From: Deltaproteobacteria bacterium | Lineage (GTDB): Bacteria; SZUA-79; Acidulodesulfobacterales; Acidulodesulfobacteraceae | Direction of reading: 5' to 3' | DNA: 64,000 bases | Assembly: GCA_023489335.1 (NCBI GenBank) | Contig: JAMDCP010000002.1 | Location: 225,483-289,482, forward strand | In this document: positions 1 to 9,538 of the stretch, piece after piece | Layout of the letters: each line of letters opens with the position of its first letter | Position numbering within the stretch: position 1 is the first letter of the stretch | Notes under the pieces: generated by a model | What the model was told of the DNA's origin: nothing | What the model saw: only the letters and a program-made list of their open reading frames with translations | The model's database searches: none | Made by a program: the position numbers and the translations under genes

Positions 1-486
1 TATATTTGCGGGGCAGGTATCGACTTCGGTATAAAGGCTTTAGAAAATTTTGATCTTCCTGATGGAAGAATGCAGGTAATTAACGATGCGGCAAAGGAGT
101 ATGTATTGATTAACGACACTTATAATTCAAATCCGGATTCGTTAAAAGCATCGTTAAATTCGATAAATGCCTATTACCCGGATAAAAAAAAGATATTAGT
201 TTTGGGGGATATGTTAGAGCTGGGAGATTCCGCAGGAGCCGAACATTTTAATGCGGGACGGGAAGTCGCTAATTCCGCCGATTATATTTTTTATAAGGGT
301 GATTATTACAATAATGTAAAAGAGGGGCTTATGGAAGCCGGGTTCGATATTAATAAACTGTTTTTATTCGATGACAAAGACATTTTTAAAGAAAAATTTT
401 TAAAATTAGACAAAAAAAATAGCATTGTTCTGGTAAAAGGTTCAAGAGGAATGAAGCTGGAAAAATATTTTGATTTTAATGCATAA
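1..486 (+). CDS. murF: UDP-N-acetylmuramoyl-tripeptide-D-Ala-D-Ala ligase, C-terminal part
   Basis: Open from the first base of the window, so the gene starts upstream; 161 residues of the C-terminal end remain. Family motifs are visible: DTYNSNPDSLKASL, where Mur ligases bind the growing peptide and nucleotide, then VLGDMLELG. MurF is the cytoplasmic ATP-dependent ligase that adds D-Ala-D-Ala to UDP-MurNAc-tripeptide, and its product is the substrate of MraY, encoded next. The last codons are followed after a short gap by mraY, as in most dcw clusters. The identification rests on motifs and on context. Confidence 0.93.
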   Translation, partial: YICGAGIDFGIKALENFDLPDGRMQVINDAAKEYVLINDTYNSNPDSLKASLNSINAYYPDKKKILVLGDMLELGDSAGAEHFNAGREVANSADYIFYKGDYYNNVKEGLMEAGFDINKLFLFDDKDIFKEKFLKLDKKNSIVLVKGSRGMKLEKYFDFNA

Positions 487-509
487 CAGGTTTGCGGAGT
501 AAAATATTT

Positions 510-1565
510 ATGATAAGTTTAAACCCGGATTTTTTTAGATATATTACATTCAGGGCATCTTATGCGATAATTTTATCTTTAATCCTATCTATCGCGTTCG
601 GCAATATATTTATTAAAATGCTAAAAAAGATGAAAGTTTCCCAGATTGTAAGAGAAGACGGCCCAAAATCTCATATAACGGAAAAAAAAGATATTCCGAC
701 CATGGGAGGCCTTTTAATCTTATTCAGCGTGCTCATACCGGTACTATTGCTTGCTAAACTTTACAACTTTTATCTCTATACGGGTTTATTTACGCTTTTT
801 GTCTTTGGGCTTATCGGTTTTGCGGACGATTTCCTGAAGCTCAGGGGGCGTTCTTCGAGAGGGCTAAAAGGCAGGTATAAGTTTACATTGCAAAGTTTAA
901 CGGCGCTTTTCGTCTCCACCGTTTTGTACACCCATGACGAATCTTTAGGTATGGTCGTTATACCCTTTGTTAAGGATTATTATCTTAATTTAGGTCCATA
1001 TTTTATTTTATTTGCATCGTTTATCATCGTAGGCTCTTCTAATGCGGTTAATCTGACCGACGGACTTGACGGGCTTGCCATAGGTATTTTCGCAATTTCC
1101 ATAGCAGGCTACCTTATATTTTCTTATGCAAGTTCAAATTATAAATTTGCAAGCTATCTGTCCATACCGTATATAAAAAATATAGGAGAAGTAGTTATTC
1201 TATGCGCCGCGTTATTGGGAGCCTCTATCGGATTTCTCTGGTTTAACAGTTATCCCGCATCCGTTTTCATGGGAGATGTGGGATCAATATCCTTAGGCGC
1301 TATTTTGGGTTATGTAGCAATAGTTTCGAGGCAGGAGATACTTCTTATTATAATAGGATTTGTATTTGTATTGGAGGCTTTAAGCGTAATCTTTCAAGTC
1401 AGCTCCTATAAGCTCAGAAAAAAAAGGATATTTAAGATGGCTCCGATTCACCATCATTTTGAGATGGAAGGCATACCCGAGCCAAAGATTATAATAAGGC
1501 TCTGGATTATATCTTTAATATTAACCATATTTGCTCTTTCAACCTTAAAGTTGAGGATTTTTTAA
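510..1565 (+). CDS. mraY: Phospho-N-acetylmuramoyl-pentapeptide transferase
   Basis: MraY moves phospho-MurNAc-pentapeptide onto undecaprenyl phosphate in the inner membrane, giving lipid I. Visible hallmarks in order: a TMGG segment near residue 65, GFADDFLKL with the paired Asp, NLTDGLDGLAIG, FMGDVGSISLG with the Mg-binding Asp, and the loop PIHHHFEMEG, among about ten hydrophobic helices. Start chosen at ATG 510 because a GGAG lies about 10 bases upstream and the protein then begins like other MraY proteins; an in-frame TTG at 492 would add six residues. The stop is directly joined to murD. Confidence 0.95.
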   Translation: MISLNPDFFRYITFRASYAIILSLILSIAFGNIFIKMLKKMKVSQIVREDGPKSHITEKKDIPTMGGLLILFSVLIPVLLLAKLYNFYLYTGLFTLFVFGLIGFADDFLKLRGRSSRGLKGRYKFTLQSLTALFVSTVLYTHDESLGMVVIPFVKDYYLNLGPYFILFASFIIVGSSNAVNLTDGLDGLAIGIFAISIAGYLIFSYASSNYKFASYLSIPYIKNIGEVVILCAALLGASIGFLWFNSYPASVFMGDVGSISLGAILGYVAIVSRQEILLIIIGFVFVLEALSVIFQVSSYKLRKKRIFKMAPIHHHFEMEGIPEPKIIIRLWIISLILTIFALSTLKLRIF

Positions 1566-3002
1566 ATGAACACGCTAATCTTAGGCTACGGCAAAACAGG
1601 AAAGGCTGTTTATGATTATCTTAACAGCCGGACAAATCCCGGTTCTTTAGACAGGGTATTTGTATATGACGATATTTTGGCAGAGGGTGAGATTAACGCT
1701 TTAAATAAAGCGGCGGATTTAAAAGTTCATAAAAGTCCCGTATTTTTTAATAAAACTAATTATAAAGTTTTTATGGAAAAATATTGCCGTGATATAACCC
1801 TGTGCGTGGCGAGTCCGGGGATAGAAAGAAATCATAATGTGATTTCAAAACTTAAAGAATATAATATTCCCGTTTATAGCGAAATTGAATTTGCCTATAA
1901 GATGTTAAATTTCAAAGAACCTAAAGCGGCAAAAATTATGGCTATTACAGGGACAAACGGAAAAACCACGACAACCACCATTTGCGGGAAGGCTATTAAT
2001 AAGGCAGGTTTAGGCAAAACGACATTTGTCGGCGGGAATCTCGGGGTTCCTTTTATTTCGGGCGTAAAAGATTTTAATGATTTTATTCTTGAGATTTCAA
2101 GTTTCCAGCTTGAATGGGTTTACGACTTTAAACCCGACATTGCGGTTTTACTTAATGTGGAAGACGACCATCTGGATAGATATGAAAATTTTGACGAATA
2201 CAGGCTTACGAAATATAAACTCTTTAAGAATCTTAAGCATAGCGATGTTGCTATTTTAAATTATGACGATTATAATTCAAGGATTTTAAAAGGCGTCGTC
2301 GGTTCTAAAAGTATTTTGTTCGGGCTAGACGAAAATAAATGCGATGCATATTTTAAGGAAGATGCGATTAACTTAAGGTTTAAGGATATTATCGGTTTTG
2401 ACGCCGTAATACCGTTAAAAAATGTAAAGGATAAAAGAAAGTTCGTTATTTACGATATGCTTGCCGCCGCCTGCTCTTTGGCCTTATTTGGCGTTTCGCC
2501 CGAGGCCATATCTTCGGCCTGCGCCGAATACGAACTTTTAAAACATAGGGTTGAATATGTCGGCAGTGTTGGAGACATAGAATTTTATGACGATTCCAAG
2601 GCGACAAATCCCGCGGCGGTCGTAAGCGCCCTTGAATCGCTTAAGGGGGACGGCGAAGGTGATAAGGATATAGTTCTTATATTAGGCGGAAAGGATAAAG
2701 GATTTAATTATGAATGCTTGATTCAACCTATAAAAAATAGCGTCAAGGCATGCGTTTTAATCGGGGAAACAAAAAATATTATAAAGGATACCTTTAACGG
2801 TCATGTCCCGCTGATTATAGCAGGTGATATGGAATGCGCTGTTAAAGAATCATTCCTTTATTTAATGAATGATCGTACGAGGTCAAGCAAAGGAATCGTT
2901 TTGCTTTCGCCGGCATCCTCCAGTTTTGATATGTTTAAGGATTACAACGAAAGAGGAGACGCGTTTAAAAAATGTTACGAGGGTTTGAAAGAAGAGGCAT
3001 GA
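1566..3002 (+). CDS. murD: UDP-N-acetylmuramoylalanine-D-glutamate ligase
   Basis: Cytoplasmic ATP-dependent ligase adding D-Glu to UDP-MurNAc-L-Ala. The N-terminal UDP-binding domain starts LILGYGKTGKAV. The P-loop AITGTNGKTTTTT lies near residues 126-138. DDSKATNPAAVVSAL and the C-terminal SPASSSFDMFKDYNERG segment are typical of MurD. At 478 residues it is slightly longer than E. coli MurD. The ATG directly follows the mraY stop, so translation is probably coupled. Its final codons lie in a perfect 10-bp tandem duplication (2991-3010) that contains the TGA stop. Confidence 0.95.
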   Translation: MNTLILGYGKTGKAVYDYLNSRTNPGSLDRVFVYDDILAEGEINALNKAADLKVHKSPVFFNKTNYKVFMEKYCRDITLCVASPGIERNHNVISKLKEYNIPVYSEIEFAYKMLNFKEPKAAKIMAITGTNGKTTTTTICGKAINKAGLGKTTFVGGNLGVPFISGVKDFNDFILEISSFQLEWVYDFKPDIAVLLNVEDDHLDRYENFDEYRLTKYKLFKNLKHSDVAILNYDDYNSRILKGVVGSKSILFGLDENKCDAYFKEDAINLRFKDIIGFDAVIPLKNVKDKRKFVIYDMLAAACSLALFGVSPEAISSACAEYELLKHRVEYVGSVGDIEFYDDSKATNPAAVVSALESLKGDGEGDKDIVLILGGKDKGFNYECLIQPIKNSVKACVLIGETKNIIKDTFNGHVPLIIAGDMECAVKESFLYLMNDRTRSSKGIVLLSPASSSFDMFKDYNERGDAFKKCYEGLKEEA

Positions 3003-3014
3003 AGAGGCATAGTT

Positions 3015-4145
3015 ATGATTAATTACGGAAAGGTATTTATAAGAAAATATGATATAACATTATTTTTAACGACGATAATACTTATAGCGCTGGGTCTTAT
3101 TATGGTCTACTCCACAAGCGCAATGGCTTCGATTGTGGAGTACGGCATAAGCTATCATTTTATAATAAGACAGATAATATATGTTATTATATCCGCATTT
3201 TTTATCGGTTTTTTAATGAGAAACGATTATCATAATTTAAAATCATTTTATGGCATCATTCTATTTTTAATAATAATTTCAATGTTTTTGGTGTTTGTTC
3301 CGCATATAGGGCTTAGCGCAGGCGGTTCCCGGCGGTGGATAAATTTAAGGATTTTCAATATCGAGCCTTCGGAATTTTTAAAAATTATTTTTATCGTATA
3401 TTTGGCTAATTTCCTTGAGAAAAAAAAGGATATATTAGATAATAACCGGTATTCGCTAATGTTTATAAGTCCATTTATATTTATGGGTTTTTTAGATATT
3501 TTGCTTTTAAAAGAACCCGACTTTGGAACGGCGTCTATTTTGTTTTTTATTACTATTATCATGTTGTTTGCGGGCGGCATCTCTTTGCTGTACCTTATTT
3601 TTACTCTCCTGTTCGGAGCGGCGGCGGCATATTTTCTTATTTTTACCGTGACATACAGGAGGGACAGAATACTTGCATTCCTTCACCCTTTTCATGATAA
3701 GACCGGCATAGGTTTTCAGATTATACAATCGATGTATGCATTTGCAAGAGGCGGGCTCTATGGCGTCGGACTGGGAAACGGCAAGGAAAAACTGTTTTTC
3801 CTGCCCACCCCTTATTCGGATTTTGTCTTTTCGACGGTGGGAGAAGAGCTTGGATTTATCGGAGTTATTTTTTTTGTTTTGCTTTATCTGGTTTTGGCAT
3901 ACAGGGGGTTAAAGATTGCGATAAACGCGCCTGATTTATTCGGGACATATCTTGCTTACGGGTTTACTTCCCTTATTGTTTTAAGCGCTTTTATAAATAT
4001 CGGCGTGGTTCTCGGTTTTTTGCCGACCAAAGGGCTTGCCCTGCCGTTTATCAGCTACGGGGGGAGTTCTATGCTGGCTTCATGTATTGCGATTGGTATT
4101 CTGCTTAATATATCTTCGCAAAGCGTTAAAAGGAAAAATGCATAG
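3015..4145 (+). CDS. ftsW: FtsW, lipid II polymerase (SEDS family)
   Basis: Polytopic inner-membrane glycosyltransferase that polymerises lipid II at the septum with a partner class B PBP. SEDS signatures are readable: GGSRRWINL, LLKEPDFGTASI, the long loop PTPYSDFVFSTVGEELGF, and NIGVVLGFLPTKGLALPF followed by ISYGGSS. At 376 residues with about ten membrane helices it fits FtsW better than the longer PBP-linked forms. Its place between murD and murG is the usual dcw position and separates it from its paralogue RodA. murG starts at the next base. Confidence 0.94.
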   Translation: MINYGKVFIRKYDITLFLTTIILIALGLIMVYSTSAMASIVEYGISYHFIIRQIIYVIISAFFIGFLMRNDYHNLKSFYGIILFLIIISMFLVFVPHIGLSAGGSRRWINLRIFNIEPSEFLKIIFIVYLANFLEKKKDILDNNRYSLMFISPFIFMGFLDILLLKEPDFGTASILFFITIIMLFAGGISLLYLIFTLLFGAAAAYFLIFTVTYRRDRILAFLHPFHDKTGIGFQIIQSMYAFARGGLYGVGLGNGKEKLFFLPTPYSDFVFSTVGEELGFIGVIFFVLLYLVLAYRGLKIAINAPDLFGTYLAYGFTSLIVLSAFINIGVVLGFLPTKGLALPFISYGGSSMLASCIAIGILLNISSQSVKRKNA

Positions 4146-5249
4146 ATGAATATCGTAATAGCGGGGGGAGGTACAGGGGGGCATTTATTTCCGGGCATTG
4201 CGGTTTATGAAAAATTAAAAAGCATTGACCCAAATATTAAGGTTTATTTTATAGGAACGGAAAGAGGAATCGAAAATAAGATTAAAGACGATTATAATTT
4301 TGAATTATTTACGATAAATGTTAAAGGATTTTCGGGAAAAAGTTTTATGAATAAAATACAATCGGTAAAGGGGCTTTTTAAGGCCGCAAAGGATATAAGC
4401 GCAATTTATGATAGAGTAAAGCCTGAATTTGTTTTGGGCTTGGGCGGCTATATATCTTTTATGCCGCTTGTTATGGCAAAATTAAAGGGAATAAGGAGCG
4501 GGGTCATGGAGCAAAATGCCGTGCCCGGACTTTCCAATAAGCTCCTGGGATTACTTGGCGTAACTATTTTTGCCTCCTTCGAAGAAACAAAAAAATATTT
4601 GCCGTTTTCGAATGTTATCGTTACAGGAAACCCTGTTAGAAAAAATATTTTAGATTTAGCAGGCAATGCGAGGCGGGAGGCTTACAAAGATGAAGCCGAA
4701 AAGGATTTTTCGCTTTTTATTTTTGGCGGCTCCCAGGGCGCTTCATCGCTTAACAAGGCGGTTATAAGCATGCTGCCGCTGCTCAGTAAGGACATTTTAG
4801 GCAGCCTGACGATATTTCATCAAACCGGCGATAAGGATTACGAACTGGTTAAGGGTTTTTATAACGGCGGCGGAATCCCCGTCAAAAAATTCGAAATTTT
4901 TCCCTTTACAAAGAATATAGAACATTACTATGCGGGAAGCGATATCGTCATATCCCGTTCAGGAGCGGGAACTTTATCGGAGTTGATTGCGCTAAGGAAG
5001 CCCGCAATTTTAGTGCCTTATCCATACGCCGCTAAAAACCATCAGGAAAAAAATGCGTCGGTTTTTTCAAAAAAAGGCTGTTTTTATACCGTAAAAGACG
5101 ATAAAAATCTTTCAAAAGAATTATTACAAACCATTAATAAAATATTTTATAATAGAAAATTATTAGATATTATGTATAATAATCTAAAAAAAATAGATGT
5201 TAAGGACTCTGTTTCGAATATAACAGATATAATTTTGAACAAAAAATAA
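4146..5249 (+). CDS. murG: MurG, lipid I N-acetylglucosaminyltransferase
   Basis: Peripheral GT-B enzyme on the inner face of the membrane; it transfers GlcNAc from UDP-GlcNAc to lipid I to make lipid II. The N-terminal glycine-rich loop GGGTGGHLFPGIAV is seen at residues 6-19. The C-terminal half has FGGSQGASSLN and RSGAGTLSELIALRKPAIL followed by PYPYAAKNHQEKNA, the UDP-GlcNAc pocket. At 367 residues it is of normal length. It begins directly after the ftsW stop, so the two are probably coupled. No anomaly seen. Confidence 0.95.
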   Translation: MNIVIAGGGTGGHLFPGIAVYEKLKSIDPNIKVYFIGTERGIENKIKDDYNFELFTINVKGFSGKSFMNKIQSVKGLFKAAKDISAIYDRVKPEFVLGLGGYISFMPLVMAKLKGIRSGVMEQNAVPGLSNKLLGLLGVTIFASFEETKKYLPFSNVIVTGNPVRKNILDLAGNARREAYKDEAEKDFSLFIFGGSQGASSLNKAVISMLPLLSKDILGSLTIFHQTGDKDYELVKGFYNGGGIPVKKFEIFPFTKNIEHYYAGSDIVISRSGAGTLSELIALRKPAILVPYPYAAKNHQEKNASVFSKKGCFYTVKDDKNLSKELLQTINKIFYNRKLLDIMYNNLKKIDVKDSVSNITDIILNKK

Positions 5250-5273
5250 AATTTAAGTTTAAGGAGCGTTACA

Positions 5274-6731
5274 ATGAAAAACGGCGTCAAAAGGGTTCAC
5301 CTTATCGGAATTGGCGGTTCAGGCATGAGCGGCATTGCGGAAGTTCTTATCAATTCGGGTTATACGGTTACCGGTTCGGATATCGAGTATAGCAAGACTA
5401 TCGAAAAGATAGAATCCATTGGCGGTAAAGTTTTCATTGGCCACAATCCAAAAAACCTGGCGGATTCGGAAGCGGTTGTCTATTCCACGGCGATTCAAGA
5501 CGATAATGTCGAGCTTTTGTACGCGAAAAATAAGAAACTTACCGTTTTAAGGCGCGCAGAGATGCTTGCCGAGCTCCTATCCTTAAAAAAAGGTATCGCT
5601 ATTGCAGGTTCCCATGGGAAAACAACGACAACATCGATGGTGTCCAATATATTTGGCGAAGCAGGCCTTGATCCGACCTTTGTCGTCGGGGGAAAGGTCT
5701 TCGGGATGGGTATGCATTCAAAGGTCGGGAAGGGTGATTTTATGGTCGTAGAGGCTGATGAGAGCGACGGTTCATTTTTAAAGCTTAAGCCGGATTATTG
5801 CGTTGTTACAAACATAGATTATGAGCATCTGTGTTATTACGGCGATATAGAAAATTTAAAATCCGCATTTAAAGACTTTATTAATAATATCCCCTTTTTC
5901 GGTTTTGCCGTGTTATGTGCGGATAACCGCTTACTAAGGTCTATTTTCCCCGAAATAAATAAAAAGTATTTTACTTACGGAATAGAACAAAAGGCTGATT
6001 ACTACGCTCTGAATATTGCGATTGAGAAAGATTCATCGGTTTTCGATGCTTACTCGAAAGGGAAATTTATAGGAAAATTTAACTTATCCGTTCCGGGAAT
6101 TCATAATGTTTCGAATGCCCTTGCAGCTATAACCTTAGCCGTGGAGTCGGGAATAAAGATAGAATATATTCAAAAGGCTTTAAAGAATTTTCATGGAGTC
6201 GAAAGAAGGTTCCAGATTAAAAAAGAAGACGATAGGCTGATAGTCGTGGATGATTATGCCCATCACCCCGTTGAAATTACGGCTACGCTCAAAGCCGCCA
6301 AAAATTGGAACAGGCATATCGTTGCCGTTTTTCAGCCCCATAGATATTCAAGAATGAAAAATTTAATAGAAGACTTTGCATCCTCTCTCAAAATCGCCGA
6401 TTCCGTTATGATCACCGATGTTTATTCGGCAGGAGAAAGCGAAATAGAAGGGGCATCGTCTTTTGCCTTAAGCGAAAAGATGCGTTGCGCCGGTTATAAA
6501 AATGTTTATTATGTTCCGGATAAAAAAGACATAGCGTCCAATTTAAAAACTATTTTAAAAGGCGGGGAAATGGTAATATTTTTAGGGGCAGGCGATATAA
6601 CAAAGAGTTGCGATGAATTTTTGCAGGTTAGCAAAGACAAATTAGGCAAAGTTAAAGTTAAATCTAAAAAGGTTACGCAGGACAGGCAGCCGTCTGCTCC
6701 TTTGGCTAATCTTATTTTAAAACAATCATGA
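5274..6731 (+). CDS. murC: UDP-N-acetylmuramate-L-alanine ligase
   Basis: First Mur ligase, adding L-Ala to UDP-MurNAc in the cytoplasm. Residues 10-22 (IGIGGSGMSGIAE) form the nucleotide-sugar binding loop, AGSHGKTTTTSMV is the ATP P-loop, VEADESDGSFL and DDYAHHPVEI are family blocks. At 485 residues it has a slightly long, basic C-terminal tail rich in Lys and Val. A clear AAGGAGCG ribosome binding site precedes the ATG after a 24-base gap from murG. In this cluster, as in many bacteria, murC is followed by murB and ddl. Confidence 0.95.
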   Translation: MKNGVKRVHLIGIGGSGMSGIAEVLINSGYTVTGSDIEYSKTIEKIESIGGKVFIGHNPKNLADSEAVVYSTAIQDDNVELLYAKNKKLTVLRRAEMLAELLSLKKGIAIAGSHGKTTTTSMVSNIFGEAGLDPTFVVGGKVFGMGMHSKVGKGDFMVVEADESDGSFLKLKPDYCVVTNIDYEHLCYYGDIENLKSAFKDFINNIPFFGFAVLCADNRLLRSIFPEINKKYFTYGIEQKADYYALNIAIEKDSSVFDAYSKGKFIGKFNLSVPGIHNVSNALAAITLAVESGIKIEYIQKALKNFHGVERRFQIKKEDDRLIVVDDYAHHPVEITATLKAAKNWNRHIVAVFQPHRYSRMKNLIEDFASSLKIADSVMITDVYSAGESEIEGASSFALSEKMRCAGYKNVYYVPDKKDIASNLKTILKGGEMVIFLGAGDITKSCDEFLQVSKDKLGKVKVKSKKVTQDRQPSAPLANLILKQS

Positions 6732-6771
6732 AAAACATGAAAATAATACTTATTAATTAGTTTATTTTTAT

Positions 6772-7707
6772 ATGAATAATTTAGATAACATAATAAACGG
6801 TTTGAGAGAAAATGGCATAGAGTTCATTGAAAATGAACCCATGTCTTTATATACTTCAATCAAAATAGGCGGAAAATGCGATATAATCATTTTTCCAAAA
6901 GACGAACAGGAACTGTTTTTTATAATCCGTTTGTTAAAAGAGAACTCGCGCAATTACATTATAATAGGCCGTGGAACAAATACCCTTTTTAAGGATGCAA
7001 GGATTAGCTTTCCCGTCATATCTTTTAAAAAGGGGTTCCGGCATATAAAAGAAATAGATTCTCCGGCAGAGAAAAAGGGCAATTCTAAAATAAGTTTAAG
7101 GGTAGGTTCAGGCGTAGCTTTACCTACAGTTTTAAACTATGCCGTAAAAAATTGTTTAAGCGGATGCGAATTCTTTTTTGGGATTCCCGGTACCCTGGGC
7201 GGGGCGGTTAGGATGAACGCAGGGTCTAAGGAAAGCGTGGCGGGGAATATCGTAGAGAGCATAGAAATTATCACTAAAGAGGGTGTCAAGTTAAATATCG
7301 AAAAAAAAGATTTACAATTTTCATACCGCAATCTAGATGTTAACGGAGTGGGCGAGGGTTACTTTATTACTGGGGTAACTTTATCATTGGTCAGGGCGGC
7401 CCGGTCAAAAATAGCGGATAATATAAATGTTTTCAAAGAAAGAAAATTAAGGCAGCCGCTGGGGGAATATTCTTTGGGCTGTATTTTTAAAAATCCCGAA
7501 GGTGATTCCGCAGGAAAAATTATCGAGGAAATCGGGTTTAAGGGTTTTTCTAACGGAGATGCGGCAGTATCAAATAAACATGCTAATTTCATAATAAACA
7601 AAGGCAGGGCAAGCGCAGAAGATATTCTTGGATTAATAAATAACATTCAAAAAACGGCATTATTAAGGAAAGGTATAAAATTAAGCACGGAAATAAAGAT
7701 AATCTAA
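6772..7707 (+). CDS. murB: UDP-N-acetylenolpyruvoylglucosamine reductase
   Basis: FAD/NADPH enzyme that reduces enolpyruvyl-UDP-GlcNAc to UDP-MurNAc. The FAD-binding part includes IIGRGTNTLFKD and FGIPGTLGGAVRMNAGS. The C-terminal domain has LGCIFKNPEGDSAGKIIEE and SNKHANFIINKG, with the Ser-containing substrate segment. The length of 311 residues matches the shorter MurB class that lacks the extra E. coli loop. No strong ribosome binding site is seen before ATG 6772, so the exact start is uncertain. Order murC-murB-ddl is conserved. Confidence 0.93.
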   Translation: MNNLDNIINGLRENGIEFIENEPMSLYTSIKIGGKCDIIIFPKDEQELFFIIRLLKENSRNYIIIGRGTNTLFKDARISFPVISFKKGFRHIKEIDSPAEKKGNSKISLRVGSGVALPTVLNYAVKNCLSGCEFFFGIPGTLGGAVRMNAGSKESVAGNIVESIEIITKEGVKLNIEKKDLQFSYRNLDVNGVGEGYFITGVTLSLVRAARSKIADNINVFKERKLRQPLGEYSLGCIFKNPEGDSAGKIIEEIGFKGFSNGDAAVSNKHANFIINKGRASAEDILGLINNIQKTALLRKGIKLSTEIKII

Positions 7708-7710
7708 GTC

Positions 7711-8652
7711 GTGAATATTAAAATGAAAGATAATTTAAAAAATTTGCGAATCGGCGTTTTAATGGGCGGAAGATCTGCCGAAAGAGAAATATCCCTTAAA
7801 ACCGGCAATGCCGTTTTAAACGCGCTTAGAGGCATGGGGTATAATGCTTTTGGTTTCGATACGGATGAGAACTTTACCGAAAATTTAAAAAAAATAGACT
7901 TATGTTTTATCGCCCTTCACGGAACTTTCGGAGAGGACGGAAGGGTGCAGGGAGCTCTTGATTTATTCGGTATTCCATATACAGGTTCAGGTGTTCTTGC
8001 AAGCGCCATTGCAATGGATAAAATAAGGTCGAAGGTAATATTCAGCTACTACGGTTTAAAAACCCCTCCCTTCTTTTTAGTTATAAAAGGCGAAGATAGA
8101 GGGGTTCTTAAAAACGGGCATGGACAATTTGAGCCGCCGTATTTTGTTAAACCAAATTCTTCGGGGTCAAGCGTCGGCTGTTCTATTGTTAATTCCCAGG
8201 GGGAAGAACTTAAACGGGCGCTAAACAATGCTTTTGAATATGATGATGAAATATTGGTAGAAAAATATATAAAGGGCAGGGAAATACAATTTGCGGTGGT
8301 TTCCGGAAAGCCGCTCGGATGCGTAGAGGTAAAGCCAAAGGATGCTTTTTATTCTTATGCCGCTAAATATACGAAGGGGCAAACGGAGTATTTATTAGAC
8401 CCTGTTCTGAGCAAAGAAGAATATGATGCATGCGAGTCTGCCGCCGTTAACGCTCATAAACTTATCGGATGCAAAGGGGTTTCAAGAACCGACATGATAC
8501 TTGACGGCGAGGGAAATGCGGTAGTGCTGGAGATTAATACGCTTCCTGGATTGACCGAATTTAGCTTAGTTCCAATGATTGCAGGGAATAAGGGCATAAG
8601 TTTTAACGAATTGATAGAAAATATCACCTTAGATGCGATTACTAAAAAATAA
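7711..8652 (+). CDS. ddl: D-alanine-D-alanine ligase
   Basis: ATP-grasp enzyme joining two D-Ala in the cytoplasm to supply MurF. Motifs: MGGRSAEREISLKTG near the N-terminus, LHGTFGEDGRVQGALDLFG, VKPNSSGSSVGCSI, and the metal-binding EINTLPGLTEFSLVP. At 313 residues it matches the DdlB type usually found in dcw clusters. The start is GTG 7711, three bases after murB; an in-frame ATG at 7723 is a possible alternative. Its 3' end overlaps ftsQ by 20 bases. Confidence 0.93.
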   Translation: MNIKMKDNLKNLRIGVLMGGRSAEREISLKTGNAVLNALRGMGYNAFGFDTDENFTENLKKIDLCFIALHGTFGEDGRVQGALDLFGIPYTGSGVLASAIAMDKIRSKVIFSYYGLKTPPFFLVIKGEDRGVLKNGHGQFEPPYFVKPNSSGSSVGCSIVNSQGEELKRALNNAFEYDDEILVEKYIKGREIQFAVVSGKPLGCVEVKPKDAFYSYAAKYTKGQTEYLLDPVLSKEEYDACESAAVNAHKLIGCKGVSRTDMILDGEGNAVVLEINTLPGLTEFSLVPMIAGNKGISFNELIENITLDAITKK

Positions 8653-9487
8653 AAATAAAAAAAATGAAAATAAGAATAAAAAAAACGCCTGGAAGATACA
8701 TTTCTTAAAATATATTTATGCTTCAGGGGTAATGATTTTTGTTTTAATCACCTTATTTTTGGGATATAAAGCATATAACTATATTATTTATAAAAAAAAG
8801 TTATTCGTTCTTAAAAAAATTGATATAACGGGAAAAGGCATAAGTTATACGGAAAAAGTAAAAGTTTTAAGGCTGGCGGGCTTATATAAAGGAGAAAATT
8901 TATTAAATATCGATTTAAAACGGGTTTCGAGGTTGATCGCATCGGCCCCATGGATTAAAGATGTGACGGTTTACAGAAAATATCCGGACAAGGTTGTTAT
9001 TGTCCTGAAAAAAAGGAAGATTTTTGCAATAGTAAATAAAGAAAATTTGTATTATATAAGCCAAAGCGGGTATATTATGGGAAGGGCAAATTCCACTACA
9101 GGTTATAATTACCCTGTTATTACTGGTTTAAACAAAGACGATATGGATAATTATTTTAATAAGATAAAAAAGGCCATACATTTTTTAAATATTTCAAAGT
9201 CTTCCGTTATCTCGAATTATATTGGCGAGATTCATTTAGAAAAGGATAACGGGATAGTAATCTACACAAACAACGGCACATTGATAAAGTTTGGAATTGG
9301 AAGATATAAAAATAAGCTAAAAACACTTAAAAGGCTGTTTTACGAAATAAACAGGATTCATCTTAAGTATAAGCAGTATATTAATTTAGAGTATAAGGAT
9401 GAGGCGGTCATTGCGGTAAATCCCGGGTCGAGGGTTTTGCCGGCAGATTATAAAAATATTGCAATACCGCCGGATATTGTTAAATAA
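8633..9487 (+). CDS. ftsQ: Cell division protein FtsQ (POTRA-containing divisome protein)
   Basis: Single-pass inner-membrane protein linking early and late divisome proteins (FtsB/FtsL partners). A very Lys/Asn-rich cytoplasmic head of about 25 residues is followed by a membrane helix at about 27-48, then a POTRA-type domain starting FVLKKIDITGKG and including APWIKDVTVYRKYPDKVVI, then the FtsQ beta domain. The 284 residues are a usual length. The gene starts inside the end of ddl, a 20-base overlap, so it is probably translationally coupled. Sequence similarity in this family is low; the call relies on the POTRA motif and position. Confidence 0.9.
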   Translation: MRLLKNKNKKNENKNKKNAWKIHFLKYIYASGVMIFVLITLFLGYKAYNYIIYKKKLFVLKKIDITGKGISYTEKVKVLRLAGLYKGENLLNIDLKRVSRLIASAPWIKDVTVYRKYPDKVVIVLKKRKIFAIVNKENLYYISQSGYIMGRANSTTGYNYPVITGLNKDDMDNYFNKIKKAIHFLNISKSSVISNYIGEIHLEKDNGIVIYTNNGTLIKFGIGRYKNKLKTLKRLFYEINRIHLKYKQYINLEYKDEAVIAVNPGSRVLPADYKNIAIPPDIVK

Positions 9488-9505
9488 GTAGATATAAATT
9501 AATTA

Positions 9506-9528
9506 ATTCCCGCCCGCGTAGGCGGAAT
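9506..9528. repeat. Imperfect inverted repeat before ftsA
   Basis: ATTCCCGCC and GGCGGAAT face each other around a 6-base loop, with one bulged base, in the short ftsQ-ftsA gap. It ends just before the AGAGG that serves the TTG start of ftsA. The arms resemble the TCCCGC/GCGGGA hairpin found inside the GT9 gene near 16790, so it may be a copy of the same dispersed palindromic family. An effect on ftsA translation is conceivable but not shown. Confidence 0.5.
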
Positions 9529-9538
9529 AGAGGTCAAG

